This document shows positions 51,301-59,360 of a stretch of DNA of 64,000 nt, piece by piece (the stretch's first letter is position 1; each line of letters starts with the position of its first letter). The DNA is taken from assembly GCA_018389105.1 (NCBI GenBank), contig JACATO010001085.1:682001-746000 (forward strand), written 5' to 3'. Made by a program: the position numbers and the translations under genes. The notes below the pieces were generated by a model. It worked only from the letters and a program-made list of their open reading frames with translations, had not been told where the DNA came from and did not search any database. Origin of the DNA: Nautilus pompilius. Taxonomy: Eukaryota; Mollusca; Cephalopoda; Nautilida; Nautilidae.

Positions 51301-54300
51301 TTTGTAATGATAGTTTTGCACTCTAACACTGTTCATTGGTAGTCCTTTAATAATAAATTGTTGTTGCTTTAAGTTTTAATTGTTGTAAATTAAGTCTTTC
51401 TAACCAATTTAACTTTGACACATTTTTTTAACATGTAACAGGTATTTGTTTCCAAATCACTTATTTTCAAGTTTATTTTTTTATGTATTCCATTATTTGG
51501 GCTTTAAAAAAAATCATAATCACTGACTTAAAATCTCACCTTTTCATTTGTTTGTTTTTTTAAAAAAATAGTTGACAATTTAGTTATAGTAGTAGTAGTA
51601 GACTGTATAATTGATCTTGTTTACTTCAGATGCTCAATATCTACATCAAAAGGGCAGCAGAAATCTATGGTGTAACCAATACCAGAAGCATCTATGAAAA
51701 AGCTATTGAATGTTTACCTGATGAACAAGCCAGGTAAGTTACAAGTATGGTTGGTATTAAGCTGGGAGTTTCACAAGTTTTAGAACATTAGGGTTCCCTA
51801 CTCTGTTATAAACAGGAATCAATGCATAATGGAAATTTTTTGCTTATGTCGAAATTAGATTAACTGACTTAAGTATTAATTAGCTGCTGTGATTGGTAAT
51901 TGAAGTACAGTTGTCTATACTTTGAATGAACCAGTCCCATCTATAAGTATTAGGAAAGAAATCATGCCTTTTTCTAATCATTACCTAGTCATTCTTTGGC
52001 AGTGTTTCAATTCTTAGTTACATTAATTTCTCTGTGCAGATGCTTTCTTCATTAGTTTTTTTTTTTTTTTATAAGATAAGGAGTATATTGATTATCTTTG
52101 TAAAGTCTATATTTTAAATACGTTTTTTTAACATCTTTTATATATTCTGATAATGAAGCAAAACATGATCATTATCTCTGAATGAATAAATAGTTTTTTT
52201 TGCACAATGTTTGTCTGTTTTATTGGTATCTTCTGGTAAGCTTGATTATCATGGGTGTTAGTAGAGACTATATTGGAGAATAGTTGTATTGTTTTTTCAT
52301 GCCTTAATTATAATGCTGTTAATAGTAATTTCAAAGAAAAATCGTAAATCGTAAACAAATACATACATATTTAAATCTAATGTTAAAAAGTTAACCCTCT
52401 CTTAATGATGAATTTACACAATGTAGCAAAAATTTATAGGCATAGAACATGGAGATAGATAGTCCAAAAAGACTTTTCTGCCAACTCTCTCTGATAATCT
52501 TAAGTTTTTTCTGTCTTCTTTCTAAAAGTTACTGCTTCCATCTTTCTGCTGTACTCTGACATGCCTACTGAAAACAGAAATATGACATTCAGGCTTAGTA
52601 GATTTTTAGGAGAAATGAAAAAAGTTGTTGTTCAAGTACCATAATATACATAATTAATGTTTGTTGTTTGTTTTGACCAGAGAGATATGTTTACGGTTTG
52701 CTGATCTGGAAAGGAAGCTAGGAGAAATTGACCGAAGTAGGTCAATATATTCCTATTGTTCCCAACTTTGTGACCCACGAGTGAGTAGGATTTTTTTGAT
52801 GTTCATTTTAATCCAAACTTTATTTTAAAAATTAGAGACTTTGCATAAAACATGTTAAATGAAATATTCACTTTTTTCTTTTTAAATTTATGTACATATT
52901 TTAGACTTTATGTATTTGTTTGTTTTTACTTTACAGAATTTTTTTAAATTTTATTTTAGGACGATTGTGAAAAATAAATAAATAGTTAATGGCTATGAAT
53001 ATTTTTTGCTACTTTATCACATTTTTATCTAACAGATAAAAACATTTATTGTTTGGTTTTGTTTTTCAGAAGTTTTTATTATTTTGATATAAAAACAATA
53101 TTATCAACAAAACTATTACTTAAATGTGGGTTATATTTACAATAAATGTTTTCATTTTATATCATAATTTAATAAAAAATACAACACTCAGTGAAACACT
53201 TGATATAGCTACACGCGGTAAACTGGGATGATGCGGGGCTGCATCTGCCTGAGACAACGCCTCATGGGCAGCAGCCAATCAGCAGCGAGGAGAAATGAAT
53301 AACGCTCTCGGATTGGCTACTTTCAAATCTCCAGCCAATAGCGTTTATTTTATACTGATATTTTGCTGAATTTATGTTAGTATTTATATTACAAAATTAG
53401 TAAATTATATTGTTATTAATAATTTAGTGTTAAAAAGCGTGAAAAAATATATATTGCCACGAAAAAAGCCATAAAAATCGCAGAAGATATTTGCGATTCC
53501 GCAAATATGCGGGGGTTTCCACGAACAATTATTAGTTAGGTTCTAAGGAAAGTTCCGCAAATAACCGGGGCTGTGAATGCCGAACAGCGATTACACGGGG
53601 GTCGACTGTATATCAAATACATGATGGTTTTCTCTAAACAAATAGATTATATGGCGAGTTAAAATAGATTTTAAAAAATTTTTTTTTGCTCTTTACTCAA
53701 TTTAGGGCAACAGTCTTGGATCTTGTCTGAAAAAAACCATAAAGAAATTTAAGTTTTTTTTTTTCTTTTTTTTGTACCTAAGGTAACACCAGAGTTTTGG
53801 CAAACATGGAAGGAGTTTGAAATCAAACATGGAAATGAAGATACTGTTCGAGAAATGCTCCGAATTAAGCGAAGTGTACAAGCAACATACAACACTCAGG
53901 TAGGCCATTTTAACAGTGCATATACAGGAACTGTATTACTGAAATACATGCATTTGCTTGAGATTGACTAAACTAGCTTTGTAGTTCAATTTTTATTTCT
54001 ACTACTATTATTAGATGATTTCCATTGTTTTCTCACTGATAGCTATCTTAAACACACTGTTCTATTGATATTACTTGGTAGAACTATTCAATATACAGGG
54101 TGTCCGTAAAGTTACTATACAGTCTTACAAGTTACTATACAGACACCATGCAGTACAGTAAGATATTGTATTAAAATATTTATTTGTAACAAAAGAAATA
54201 AACACCTTTATGTTTATCAAAATCTCAGAAAATACATGTGTTACATCCGAAAAGACTGTAACAATCAAGGCAAACAAATTCTAAACTGTATAGTAACTTG

Positions 54301-57300
54301 TAAGACTGTATAGTAACTTTACGGACACCCTGTATTAGGTCGTTGCAAACGTTTTGTCGGTTTTTATATTATGTTAATTTAGGATTCATTTTTTGCATGC
54401 TTGTGAAGGTGCATGTAGATAAGTTATATATTGTTTTGCAGTCTGTGCTTTGGCATACATTATGCAAAACCTACCTACCTTAAAAATCATAAAATGGATA
54501 TTTGTTTCAGGGTTCTGAGTGAAGAATGGATAGAAAAGTTTTTCGTGCCATTTTGCTTCACGAGTTCAAACTGGGCCACAAAGCGAGCAAGGAAAACTCA
54601 TAACATTAAACAAGCACAGGGCGAGGACACAGCAAATGAGCACACAGTACAATGATGGTTTGCAAAGTTACAATCAGGAGATGTGAGCCTCAAAGATAAG
54701 GAACGTAAAGGATGTCCTTCCAGCTGTGATGACAACTGTCTGAAAAACCCATTTGAAGCTGATCCATGAAAAACGGAGAGACGAGAGAGACAAATTGCTG
54801 AAGAGCTTGGCGTAAGCACTGCAACTGTTTACCAGCATCTTGATGCAATCGGCAAGGTGATAAAGCTTGATAAGTGGGTGCCTCATGAGTTGAATGAACA
54901 AACAAAATCATCGATTGAAGATCTGCTCTTCACTTGTCATAAGAAACAAAAAACGACCCAATTCTTGACTGAATTATTACGTGCGATGAAAAAATGGATC
55001 CTATACAACAATCACAAACGATCAGCACGGTGGCTCAACAGAGACAAGGTGTCTAACCACATTCCAAAACCCAATCTCAACCCAAAGAAGTTCATGGTCA
55101 CTGTCTGGTGGACTGCAACTGGTGTCATCCACTATAACTTTTTCAACCAGACAAAACCATCACAGCTGAAAGGTACTGTAATGAATTAACGTTGTTCATC
55201 AGAAACTCTCTCCCATTGACAGCTGGCATTGGTGAATTGAAGAGGCCCAATCTGCTCCACAACAACACTCATCCTCATGTTGCAAAAGTGACTCTTCAGA
55301 AACTGAACAGGTTGGGGTACAAAGTTCTCCCTCACCCAACCTATTCACCAGACCTTTCTCCCTCAGACTACCACCTTTTCAAACATCTCAACAGTTTCCT
55401 CCGTATGAAATCCTTCTCCAGCCAAGCAGCAATTTCAACTGCCCTCCAACAGTTTATCGACTCTAGAAATCGAGATTTTTTTCAAAATGGTATAAATGCA
55501 CTTGTAACTTGTTGGCAGAAGTGTATTGATTGTAATGAAACTGACTTTGATTAATGAACTTCACATTCAGCAGCAATATGAAGTCTCATTGTTGCAGTAA
55601 AAAAAACCGACAAAACTTTTGTGACAATCTAAGACTTAGTGCACAGCAGCACTGAAATTTTTGTTTTTTGTTTTTTTTTTTTTTACAGGTCAATTTCATG
55701 TCCTCTCAGATGCTTGCAGCTACTAGTGCCAAGGGTGATAATCCAGGTACTTTTTTTAAACAAAAAGAAAGCATTGAGTGTTTTATATATGCATTAATGG
55801 CACAAATTATGCAAAATGTTTATCTTTAGCTATAAAAAAAAAAGTTATTTTTATGTTGATACTCATCTTGAATTTTTTTAAACTATATACTTTATACTTT
55901 ATTGTTATATGACTATCAATGACATTTTAATCTAAATTTAATTTGAATTCAGCTATGATCTTTCTAGACTTAATCCTGTTTTTTTTTCCATGTAAAATTC
56001 TGGTTTGTTTTTCAGTTTTCTGGGAAGTAAAATTCAGCGGTGGTAAGTAAAAAAAGAAAGAAAAGGGGGGGCAGATAAAAGTGTTACTGTCTTTGATACA
56101 TTAGTAAAGAAAAAACCAAAGCTGATCATTCTGTGAAAAAATAAATATTAATTATTTCAATATCAGTTTTTATGTTAATTGGATATTTCAGTGAAACTTT
56201 AGTTAATAAGAAGCGTCAAGATCATTTTTATGGGCATCATGACCTTATATATTTTGTTTGTTGATTTCTGTGTTTCATAGTTAATATGGAAGGCAATGAG
56301 ATGAGGAAATTGGAAGCTAGGGCTCAACAACTAGCTGAGGAATCACTACAGGATAAACCCAAACCAGACAAAGGAATTCTGTTTGTCAGGTACATAATGA
56401 TGATATTTACATACACTGCTTCATTTATTATAGTGACAGAGGTATCTGGGCATTGTTTTATTTTCTCATCTTGTCAGAATTTTGTGTTTATTTGGTGGAC
56501 TAGGACTCAAGATTTTGATTATGGTCTGACTTTTTTTCAGGAGTAACACAGAAGATGAGTTGGGGGAGCTTGTAAAGACGACAAATCCAGAGGAGATCAA
56601 CATTGATGAAGACATTGAAACAGATGAAGAAGAGACTGTAGAAGGTAAGATTATTTGGTTTCTAAAACTTTATTTAATTTTTATTTGCTGGTTGATTAAT
56701 ATCAAAGTAATCTTGATACATGAAATGTCAGTTTTTACACAGTAATAACACAGTAAACCCTTGCTAATCCAGACAAGGTCCGGCCTGGAGTGACCACATG
56801 GCATCAGTTTTTGATTACCAACAGAGTTGTGCAGAGGTCTGAGGAAATGTCTCAAAAACTTTATTTTTTGCTAACTTTTAGCACCCTATCAGTGTTTAAA
56901 ATGGGTCCAAAGATAGAAAAGAATGCAAAGAAAAGGAAACACTTGTAATAACAGGTTGTAGGAGAATTCACTTCCAGTAATTTCACTCCCCATGAATTCA
57001 CTCCTGGTAATTTCACTCACTGCATTAATTTATTATTAATTTTTTTGTCAAAACATATTTTAGTGATCCATAATCAACATTAAAGGTAAAATTTATTTAA
57101 ATAAGTATTGCATTGTTAAAAAACTAAGAATAGATGTTATAAAAACTGATACAAAGGAATTTGCTTAAAAATTAAAAATTATTTAAGCCATTTGTTCACA
57201 TCTTTATAATTTTGTTGTTGTCGTCACGCTGATCAAATTGAAAAATTTTTTCAAGTTGAAATTAATTTTCCAAATGTTGGGATACATTATGGTATCCTTC

Positions 57301-59136
57301 CAAATTGTTGTGGTATGGAGCATATCTTATTCTGTCCTGTTATGGACATTCCAAGTGTCTATAGGAAAATGTTGGAGTAATTGTTTGTCTCTGATTAGCT
57401 CGACCTCAACCTCTTTCGCATCCAATAGAGAACATTTCAAAATCAGACACTAGTTCTTGAGGGAGATCTTCATCAAGTTCCTTGAAACCATCAATTACAT
57501 CAGCAATTGGAAGAAATGCAAGAGATGAAAAGCATCTTACCTTCAAGTTAAACTCATTATCTTGATGGTATTTTTCTCTCAAATCAATCTCAACCACTTT
57601 TTGATAAATATTCTGAGAAAGATGAAACAGAATCATTTGGAAAGATTGATAAGAAGCTGTTGATATGAGATTTTTCAAAATCCATCATGAAACATTCAGT
57701 GTTCAGTCCTGAACATAGTTCTAATAACTTTGTGAAAATTCAAGTGTATGTCTCTTGTGTCTTGTTTAGAAGGAGTGCAAATAATCTTGGAACACTGAAA
57801 GACCCTACCTGAAGATGAAGACTGTACAACTGATAAAATATATTTGGGCAACTTTTAAAAGTTCTCTAAGTCATCCAGACCTTTCTCCATTGCAAACATG
57901 AATAATCTATTTATGTCAATCTCACCACTATCAGACTGCAAGAAAAGTTTGCCAGTAACTAGGAATCTATTTCATCAGGAATTTCATAGCTAGACCTATC
58001 CTGAGGAATTGGAGTGGCTTTCTCTTTTGGTTTACGCCAATTCCTTATGTTTTGACTTAAATGTGAAGTGAATGGTAGCTCTGCCATTTCACCACCATCC
58101 AAGTTTTCACTAACAACAGCAATAAGTGATTAAGAAGATTAGTGGGAAGAGACGGCAGCAGCCTCAAGCCAGCTAAAGTTTTATGAACTTTGGATTTTGT
58201 AACAGAGGAATTATGAGGATCTTTACCAACACAAGCCTTGCAGTATTTCATTTCACATTTCCAATGAATCTTGATCCCATTGGCATTTCTTCTCTGTGCT
58301 TCGTACATGTAATTCACATCATCTACAAGTTTCTTCCTTCCCCTTGTGCTGTTAATGAGGTGAGGCATGGTGGAAGGGATGTGAAAACGAGTTCTGACCA
58401 ACCCTCACCTGGCAGCAGTAGTTGAACAGCTGAACAGGTTAGGTCGTGCCAATAAGTGATAACGCTTCCATGTCACTGATAGCACCATCTACATTATTTA
58501 AATAACTGATGTCTTAAATTATGTTAATTATTTTAATAATTACTATACGTGACTGTACTGGGAATGACTTATTCTACACCTGGCAGCTACTGCTGCCAGC
58601 TGTGGATTGGTAAGACCTTCAGTAGCTGACATGCAACTACTGGAATGTATTCTCTTACAACCAATTCAGCCATCCAGCTGCTGCAGCAAGCAGCTTTGAT
58701 GGAACACTAAAACTTTTTTTTTTTTTACATTAATAAATTATTGCAGAAAGTGAATCTACCAGTCAACTCCATAACAGTTGCAGAAAAGTTAAAAATAATG
58801 TTTTTCTGTATATATTGGCCTGGACACCCTCTCCTCTCAGTTAATCTGGATTAGCAAAGTTTACTGTAATTATTAACAACAAGGATTTCCAGGTTGCAAT
58901 CACCTTTTAGCTTGTTAAAAGGGTTAATCTTTGAAACAATAGCCCACTTTTCTCAAGCATGGTAGAACCGTTTTAAAAAGCTTGCTTTCATTCAAACTCA
59001 CATCGGTTGTATATTGTTTTTGTTTTAACAGAGGTGGAGTGAAGCAACAAAGTGTACCTACTGCGTGTTTGGGAGTCTGGCTCAGCAAGATGATAATTAT
59101 GCTGTAGTTCTCGGTGACTCTTCAGTACATAAATAA
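36318..59136 (+). CDS. XAB2: SYF1/XAB2 pre-mRNA splicing factor, whole gene span (24 coding exons)
   Basis: SYF1 (human XAB2) is a nuclear scaffold of tandem HAT repeats. It belongs to the Prp19-associated/intron-binding complex of the catalytic spliceosome and, in animals, also links stalled RNA polymerase to transcription-coupled excision repair. The joined exons give about 856 residues against 855 in human. Conserved landmarks run from [20 protein letters not shown] through [39 protein letters not shown] and CS.LCDPR to HGNEDT and an acidic C-terminal tail. Nearly all junctions are canonical and phase-consistent. Two exceptions look like a missing G: the exon 6 donor/exon 7 phase, and the last exon at about 59065. 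An optional 27-nt exon lies at 56016-56042. The AATAAA at 59132-59137 follows. Exons are listed below. Confidence 0.93.
37117..37265 (+). CDS. XAB2: SYF1 exon 2
   Basis: Residues 13-62. It includes [11 protein letters not shown] and [10 protein letters not shown], the first HAT repeat. Acceptor TTTAG, donor GTGAGT, phase 2 out. The 472-nt intron after it is plain AT-rich sequence. Confidence 0.93.
37738..37861 (+). CDS. XAB2: SYF1 exon 3
   Basis: Residues 62-103. It carries [15 protein letters not shown] and FVFMHK-like LVFMHK. Acceptor TTTTAAG, donor GTTAGT, phase 0 out. The 790-nt intron after it has no recognised repeat family. Confidence 0.93.
38652..38849 (+). CDS. XAB2: SYF1 exon 4
   Basis: Residues 104-169, one of the most conserved parts: [11 protein letters not shown] and [14 protein letters not shown] (HAT repeats). 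Acceptor AAATGCAG, donor GTGAAG, phase 0 out. The 1.6-kb intron after it carries a TA-flanked MITE at 39778-40254. Confidence 0.95.
39778..40254. mobile_element. Non-autonomous Tigger/pogo-like MITE in SYF1 intron 4
   Basis: The left end GTACACCCCTCCCTTATCTG (39777-39796) pairs with the inverse of the right end at 40236-40255, 17 of 20 matching. TA dinucleotides (39778-39779, 40253-40254) flank it as expected for Tc1/mariner/pogo insertions. It is about 0.48 kb and encodes no transposase. The terminus CACCCC..CCTTATCTG resembles Tigger ends. It contains a perfect three-unit heat-shock element. Confidence 0.7.
39893..39905. promoter_or_regulatory. Perfect three-unit heat-shock element
   Basis: GAATGTTCTAGAA has alternating GAA and TTC units with two-base spacers, the consensus HSF trimer site. 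It lies inside the intron 4 MITE. Function is untested. Confidence 0.5.
40427..40561 (+). CDS. XAB2: SYF1 exon 5
   Basis: Residues 170-214. It carries [17 protein letters not shown] and [12 protein letters not shown]. Acceptor TTACAG, donor GTGAAA, phase 0 in and out. The next intron is only 192 nt. Confidence 0.95.
40754..40917 (+). CDS. XAB2: SYF1 exon 6, donor phase one base short
   Basis: Residues 215-268 plus two bases. It includes [16 protein letters not shown] and [10 protein letters not shown]. The exon runs into AAAGG followed by the donor GTAAAA, giving phase 2. Exon 7 must start in phase 0 to continue ARDIYEEA. One base is missing, most simply a fourth G in the GGG run. The 1.2-kb intron 6 holds an unclassified GC-richer block at 41710-41990. 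Confidence 0.88.
41710..41990. other. Unclassified GC-richer block in intron 6
   Basis: A 60-codon plus-strand frame (41716-41898) and a tail rich in CA/CT stand out from the AT-rich intron. No family was recognised. A dispersed repeat is likely. Confidence 0.3.
42144..42288 (+). CDS. XAB2: SYF1 exon 7
   Basis: Residues 270-318. It carries [20 protein letters not shown] and a KMETMEE segment. Acceptor TTTCAG, donor GTAGGT, phase 1 out. The 2.6-kb intron after it contains a Tigger/pogo remnant. Confidence 0.93.
43120..44330 (+). mobile_element. Tigger/pogo-type DNA transposon remnant in intron 7
   Basis: The frame 43257-43670 has KRPASDDGG then a [20 protein letters not shown] helix and [16 protein letters not shown], the CENP-B-like DNA-binding start of Tigger/jerky transposases. 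In other frames [14 protein letters not shown] and a LHNV piece follow, then [11 protein letters not shown] (about 43980-44010) and [17 protein letters not shown] (about 44080-44135). A large part of the DDE core after that is missing, and a short acidic tail remains. FNVNET replaces the catalytic FNVDET. A CCAAT motif lies at 43290. Confidence 0.75.
44886..44958 (+). CDS. XAB2: SYF1 exon 8
   Basis: Residues 318-342. It carries [20 protein letters not shown]. Acceptor TTATAG, donor GTAACT, phase 1 in, phase 2 out. The 544-nt intron after it holds nothing recognised. Confidence 0.94.
45503..45581 (+). CDS. XAB2: SYF1 exon 9
   Basis: Residues 342-368. It carries [16 protein letters not shown]. 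Acceptor TTTTAG, donor GTTAGA, phase 0 out. The 357-nt intron has a 20-base poly(T) near 45750. Confidence 0.94.
45939..46058 (+). CDS. XAB2: SYF1 exon 10
   Basis: Residues 369-408. It carries [10 protein letters not shown] and [14 protein letters not shown]. Acceptor AATTTAG, donor GTAAGT, phase 0 in and out. The next intron is 138 nt. Confidence 0.95.
46197..46297 (+). CDS. XAB2: SYF1 exon 11
   Basis: Residues 409-442. It carries [13 protein letters not shown] and [11 protein letters not shown]. Acceptor TTTCAG, donor GTAAGT, phase 2 out. The next intron is 152 nt. Confidence 0.95.
46450..46525 (+). CDS. XAB2: SYF1 exon 12
   Basis: Residues 442-467. It carries [13 protein letters not shown]. 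Acceptor TTTTTAG, donor GTGATT (weaker), phase 0 out. The 1.6-kb intron after it contains a GC-richer unclassified block. Confidence 0.93.
46730..47160. other. Unclassified GC-richer block in intron 12
   Basis: A minus-strand frame of 62 codons (47154-46966) rich in Gly, Leu, Ser and Trp lies here. No known family fits. A dispersed repeat is possible. The rest of the intron to 48159 has nothing recognised. Confidence 0.25.
48160..48246 (+). CDS. XAB2: SYF1 exon 13
   Basis: Residues 468-496. It carries [20 protein letters not shown]. Acceptor ATTCCAG, donor GTAAAG, phase 0 in and out. The 348-nt intron after it is plain AT-rich sequence. Confidence 0.95.
48595..48708 (+). CDS. XAB2: SYF1 exon 14
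   Basis: Residues 497-534. It carries [18 protein letters not shown] and a [14 protein letters not shown] segment. Acceptor TTTTCCAG, donor GTGAAC, phase 0 in and out. The 939-nt intron has no clear element. A short 'TGGTCACTTTATTTAGG' stretch near 49210 may be a transposon end. Confidence 0.95.
49648..49734 (+). CDS. XAB2: SYF1 exon 15
   Basis: Residues 535-563. It carries [14 protein letters not shown] then [11 protein letters not shown]. Acceptor TATTTAG, donor GTAAGT, phase 0 in and out. The next intron is 98 nt. Confidence 0.95.
49833..49908 (+). CDS. XAB2: SYF1 exon 16
   Basis: Residues 564-589. It carries [20 protein letters not shown]. Acceptor TTCCTTAG, donor GTAAGT, phase 1 out. 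The 680-nt intron after it is AT-rich with nothing recognised. Confidence 0.95.
50589..50698 (+). CDS. XAB2: SYF1 exon 17
   Basis: Residues 589-625. It carries [19 protein letters not shown] and [10 protein letters not shown]. Acceptor TTTTGTAG, donor GTAAGT, phase 0 out. The 931-nt intron after it holds nothing recognised. Confidence 0.95.
51630..51733 (+). CDS. XAB2: SYF1 exon 18
   Basis: Residues 626-660. It carries [20 protein letters not shown] and DEQA. Acceptor TACTTCAG, donor GTAAGT, phase 2 out. The 947-nt intron after it is AT-rich. Confidence 0.95.
52681..52780 (+). CDS. XAB2: SYF1 exon 19
   Basis: Residues 660-693. It carries [20 protein letters not shown] and a CSQLCDPR end. 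Acceptor TTGACCAG, donor GTGAGT, phase 0 out. The 1-kb intron after it contains a Tigger-like end. Confidence 0.95.
53190..53610. mobile_element. Tigger/pogo-like terminal remnant in intron 19
   Basis: The right end reads GGGGGTCGACTG followed by TA (to 53610). Its inverse, CAGTCGACCCCCGTG, matches the Tigger/pogo terminal consensus. Inside, GCGATTCCGCAAATATGCGG-type CpG-rich sequence and three CCAAT-type motifs (about 53275, 53312, 53336) occur. No transposase is present and the left terminus was not found. Confidence 0.55.
53783..53899 (+). CDS. XAB2: SYF1 exon 20
   Basis: Residues 694-732. It carries [17 protein letters not shown] and [16 protein letters not shown]. Acceptor TACCTAAG, donor GTAGGC, phase 0 in and out. 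The 1.8-kb intron after it holds a MITE and a mariner side by side. Confidence 0.95.
54094..54334. mobile_element. Tc/mariner-type MITE with perfect 49-bp inverted repeats
   Basis: The 49 bases at 54094-54142 are identical to the inverse complement of 54286-54334. The arms begin TACAGGGTGTCCGTAAAG and contain the repeated unit GTTACTATACAG twice. TA at both ends fits a Tc1/mariner target duplication. The total is 241 bp with no coding frame. The arms have not diverged at all, unlike nearly every other element in this window, so the insertion is probably recent. It touches the mariner that starts at 54335. Confidence 0.9.
54335..55632 (+). mobile_element. Full-length but inactive mariner transposon in intron 20
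   Basis: The left end TTAGGTCGTTGCAAACG pairs imperfectly with the inverse of the right end (55601-55632). Both share GTTTTGTCGGTTTTT. The length of 1,298 bp is standard for mariner. The left TA is shared with the MITE. Confidence 0.85.
54431..55554 (+). pseudogene. Mariner transposase, broken in several places
   Basis: The N-terminus includes [11 protein letters not shown] in one frame and DTANEHTVQ in another. TCDEKW with the first catalytic D lies near 54980, and a [20 protein letters not shown] block follows. The 55192-55554 frame has [11 protein letters not shown], where the second catalytic D is N, and then [16 protein letters not shown] with the third D. Stops at about 54654, 55187-55189 and others, plus frame changes between 54650 and 54860, inactivate it. 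Confidence 0.85.
55689..55746 (+). CDS. XAB2: SYF1 exon 21
   Basis: Residues 733-752. It carries [20 protein letters not shown]. Acceptor TTTTACAG, donor GTACTT, phase 1 out. The next standard exon is 22 at 56281, and a 27-nt cassette lies between. Confidence 0.93.
56016..56042 (+). CDS. XAB2: Candidate optional 27-nt SYF1 micro-exon
   Basis: It has an excellent acceptor (TTTGTTTTTCAG) and donor (G then GTAAGT), and its 27 bases keep phase 1 in and out, inserting nine residues (VFWEVKFSG) without a stop. It lies between exons 21 and 22, in the variable linker before the C-terminal helix. It was not seen in the human protein. Splicing use is inferred from signals only. Confidence 0.5.
56281..56389 (+). 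CDS. XAB2: SYF1 exon 22
   Basis: Residues 752-788 (without the micro-exon). It carries [17 protein letters not shown] and KGILFVR. Acceptor TTTCATAG, donor GTACAT, phase 1 in, phase 2 out. The next intron is 151 nt. Confidence 0.93.
56541..56644 (+). CDS. XAB2: SYF1 exon 23
   Basis: Residues 788-823. It carries [17 protein letters not shown], the acidic tail. Acceptor TTTTTCAG, donor GTAAGA, phase 1 out. The 2.4-kb intron after it contains a terminal-repeat-bounded element. Confidence 0.93.
56751..58866 (-). mobile_element. Inverted-repeat element with FLYWCH/MULE transposase remnant in intron 23
   Basis: The left end CAGTAAACCCTTGCTAATCC (56751) pairs with the inverse of the right end CAGTAAACTTTGCTAATCC (58866), about 21 of 23 positions. 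Between them, minus-strand frames show a FLYWCH-type zinc finger ([18 protein letters not shown] with a [11 protein letters not shown] segment, about 58345-58240). Further on is a MULE-type C-terminal region ([20 protein letters not shown] and a [19 protein letters not shown] segment, about 57640-57480). The catalytic middle is decayed. The terminus sequence looks more like Tigger/pogo than MULE ends. Confidence 0.6.
56964..57023. repeat. Tandem pair of 30-bp units
   Basis: Two adjacent copies of a 30-base unit beginning GAATTCACT and containing GTAATTTCACTC. They differ at a few positions and lie inside the FLYWCH/MULE element. Confidence 0.8.
59034..59136 (+). CDS. XAB2: SYF1 exon 24 (last), one base short of the conserved frame
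   Basis: Using the second AG of ACAGAG as acceptor, the exon continues phase 1 as [11 protein letters not shown], matching the human ..QQSVPAAVFGSL end. The frame then shifts: at 59063-59068 GCGTGT should read GCG, G, TGT to give [11 protein letters not shown]. As written the frame stops at 59105-59107. With one added base it would run to TAA at 59134-59136. The first AG (exon at 59032) would give an immediate stop, so it is disfavoured. Confidence 0.75.
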
Positions 59137-59360
59137 ACACGTTTTTTAAACATTCTTTTTTGGTATTCATTTTTCCATTTTATTCTTAGGATAATTTACC
59201 TTGAGAGCAGAGAGTTTTATATATTGAATTCTTCATGGAATTTTTCAAACTGAACAAAATACACATTTTTGATGCATTTATAAAACAGCACAAGAATAAT
59301 TACAGTGTAAATTTATTAAGCCAATGTGATTAGCTTGATTTCTTCTTTCTCAATAATAAA
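59132..59360 (+). terminator. Candidate SYF1 polyadenylation signals
   Basis: AATAAA occurs at 59132-59137, overlapping the conserved-frame stop, and again at 59355-59360. Either could end the transcript. Confidence 0.4.
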
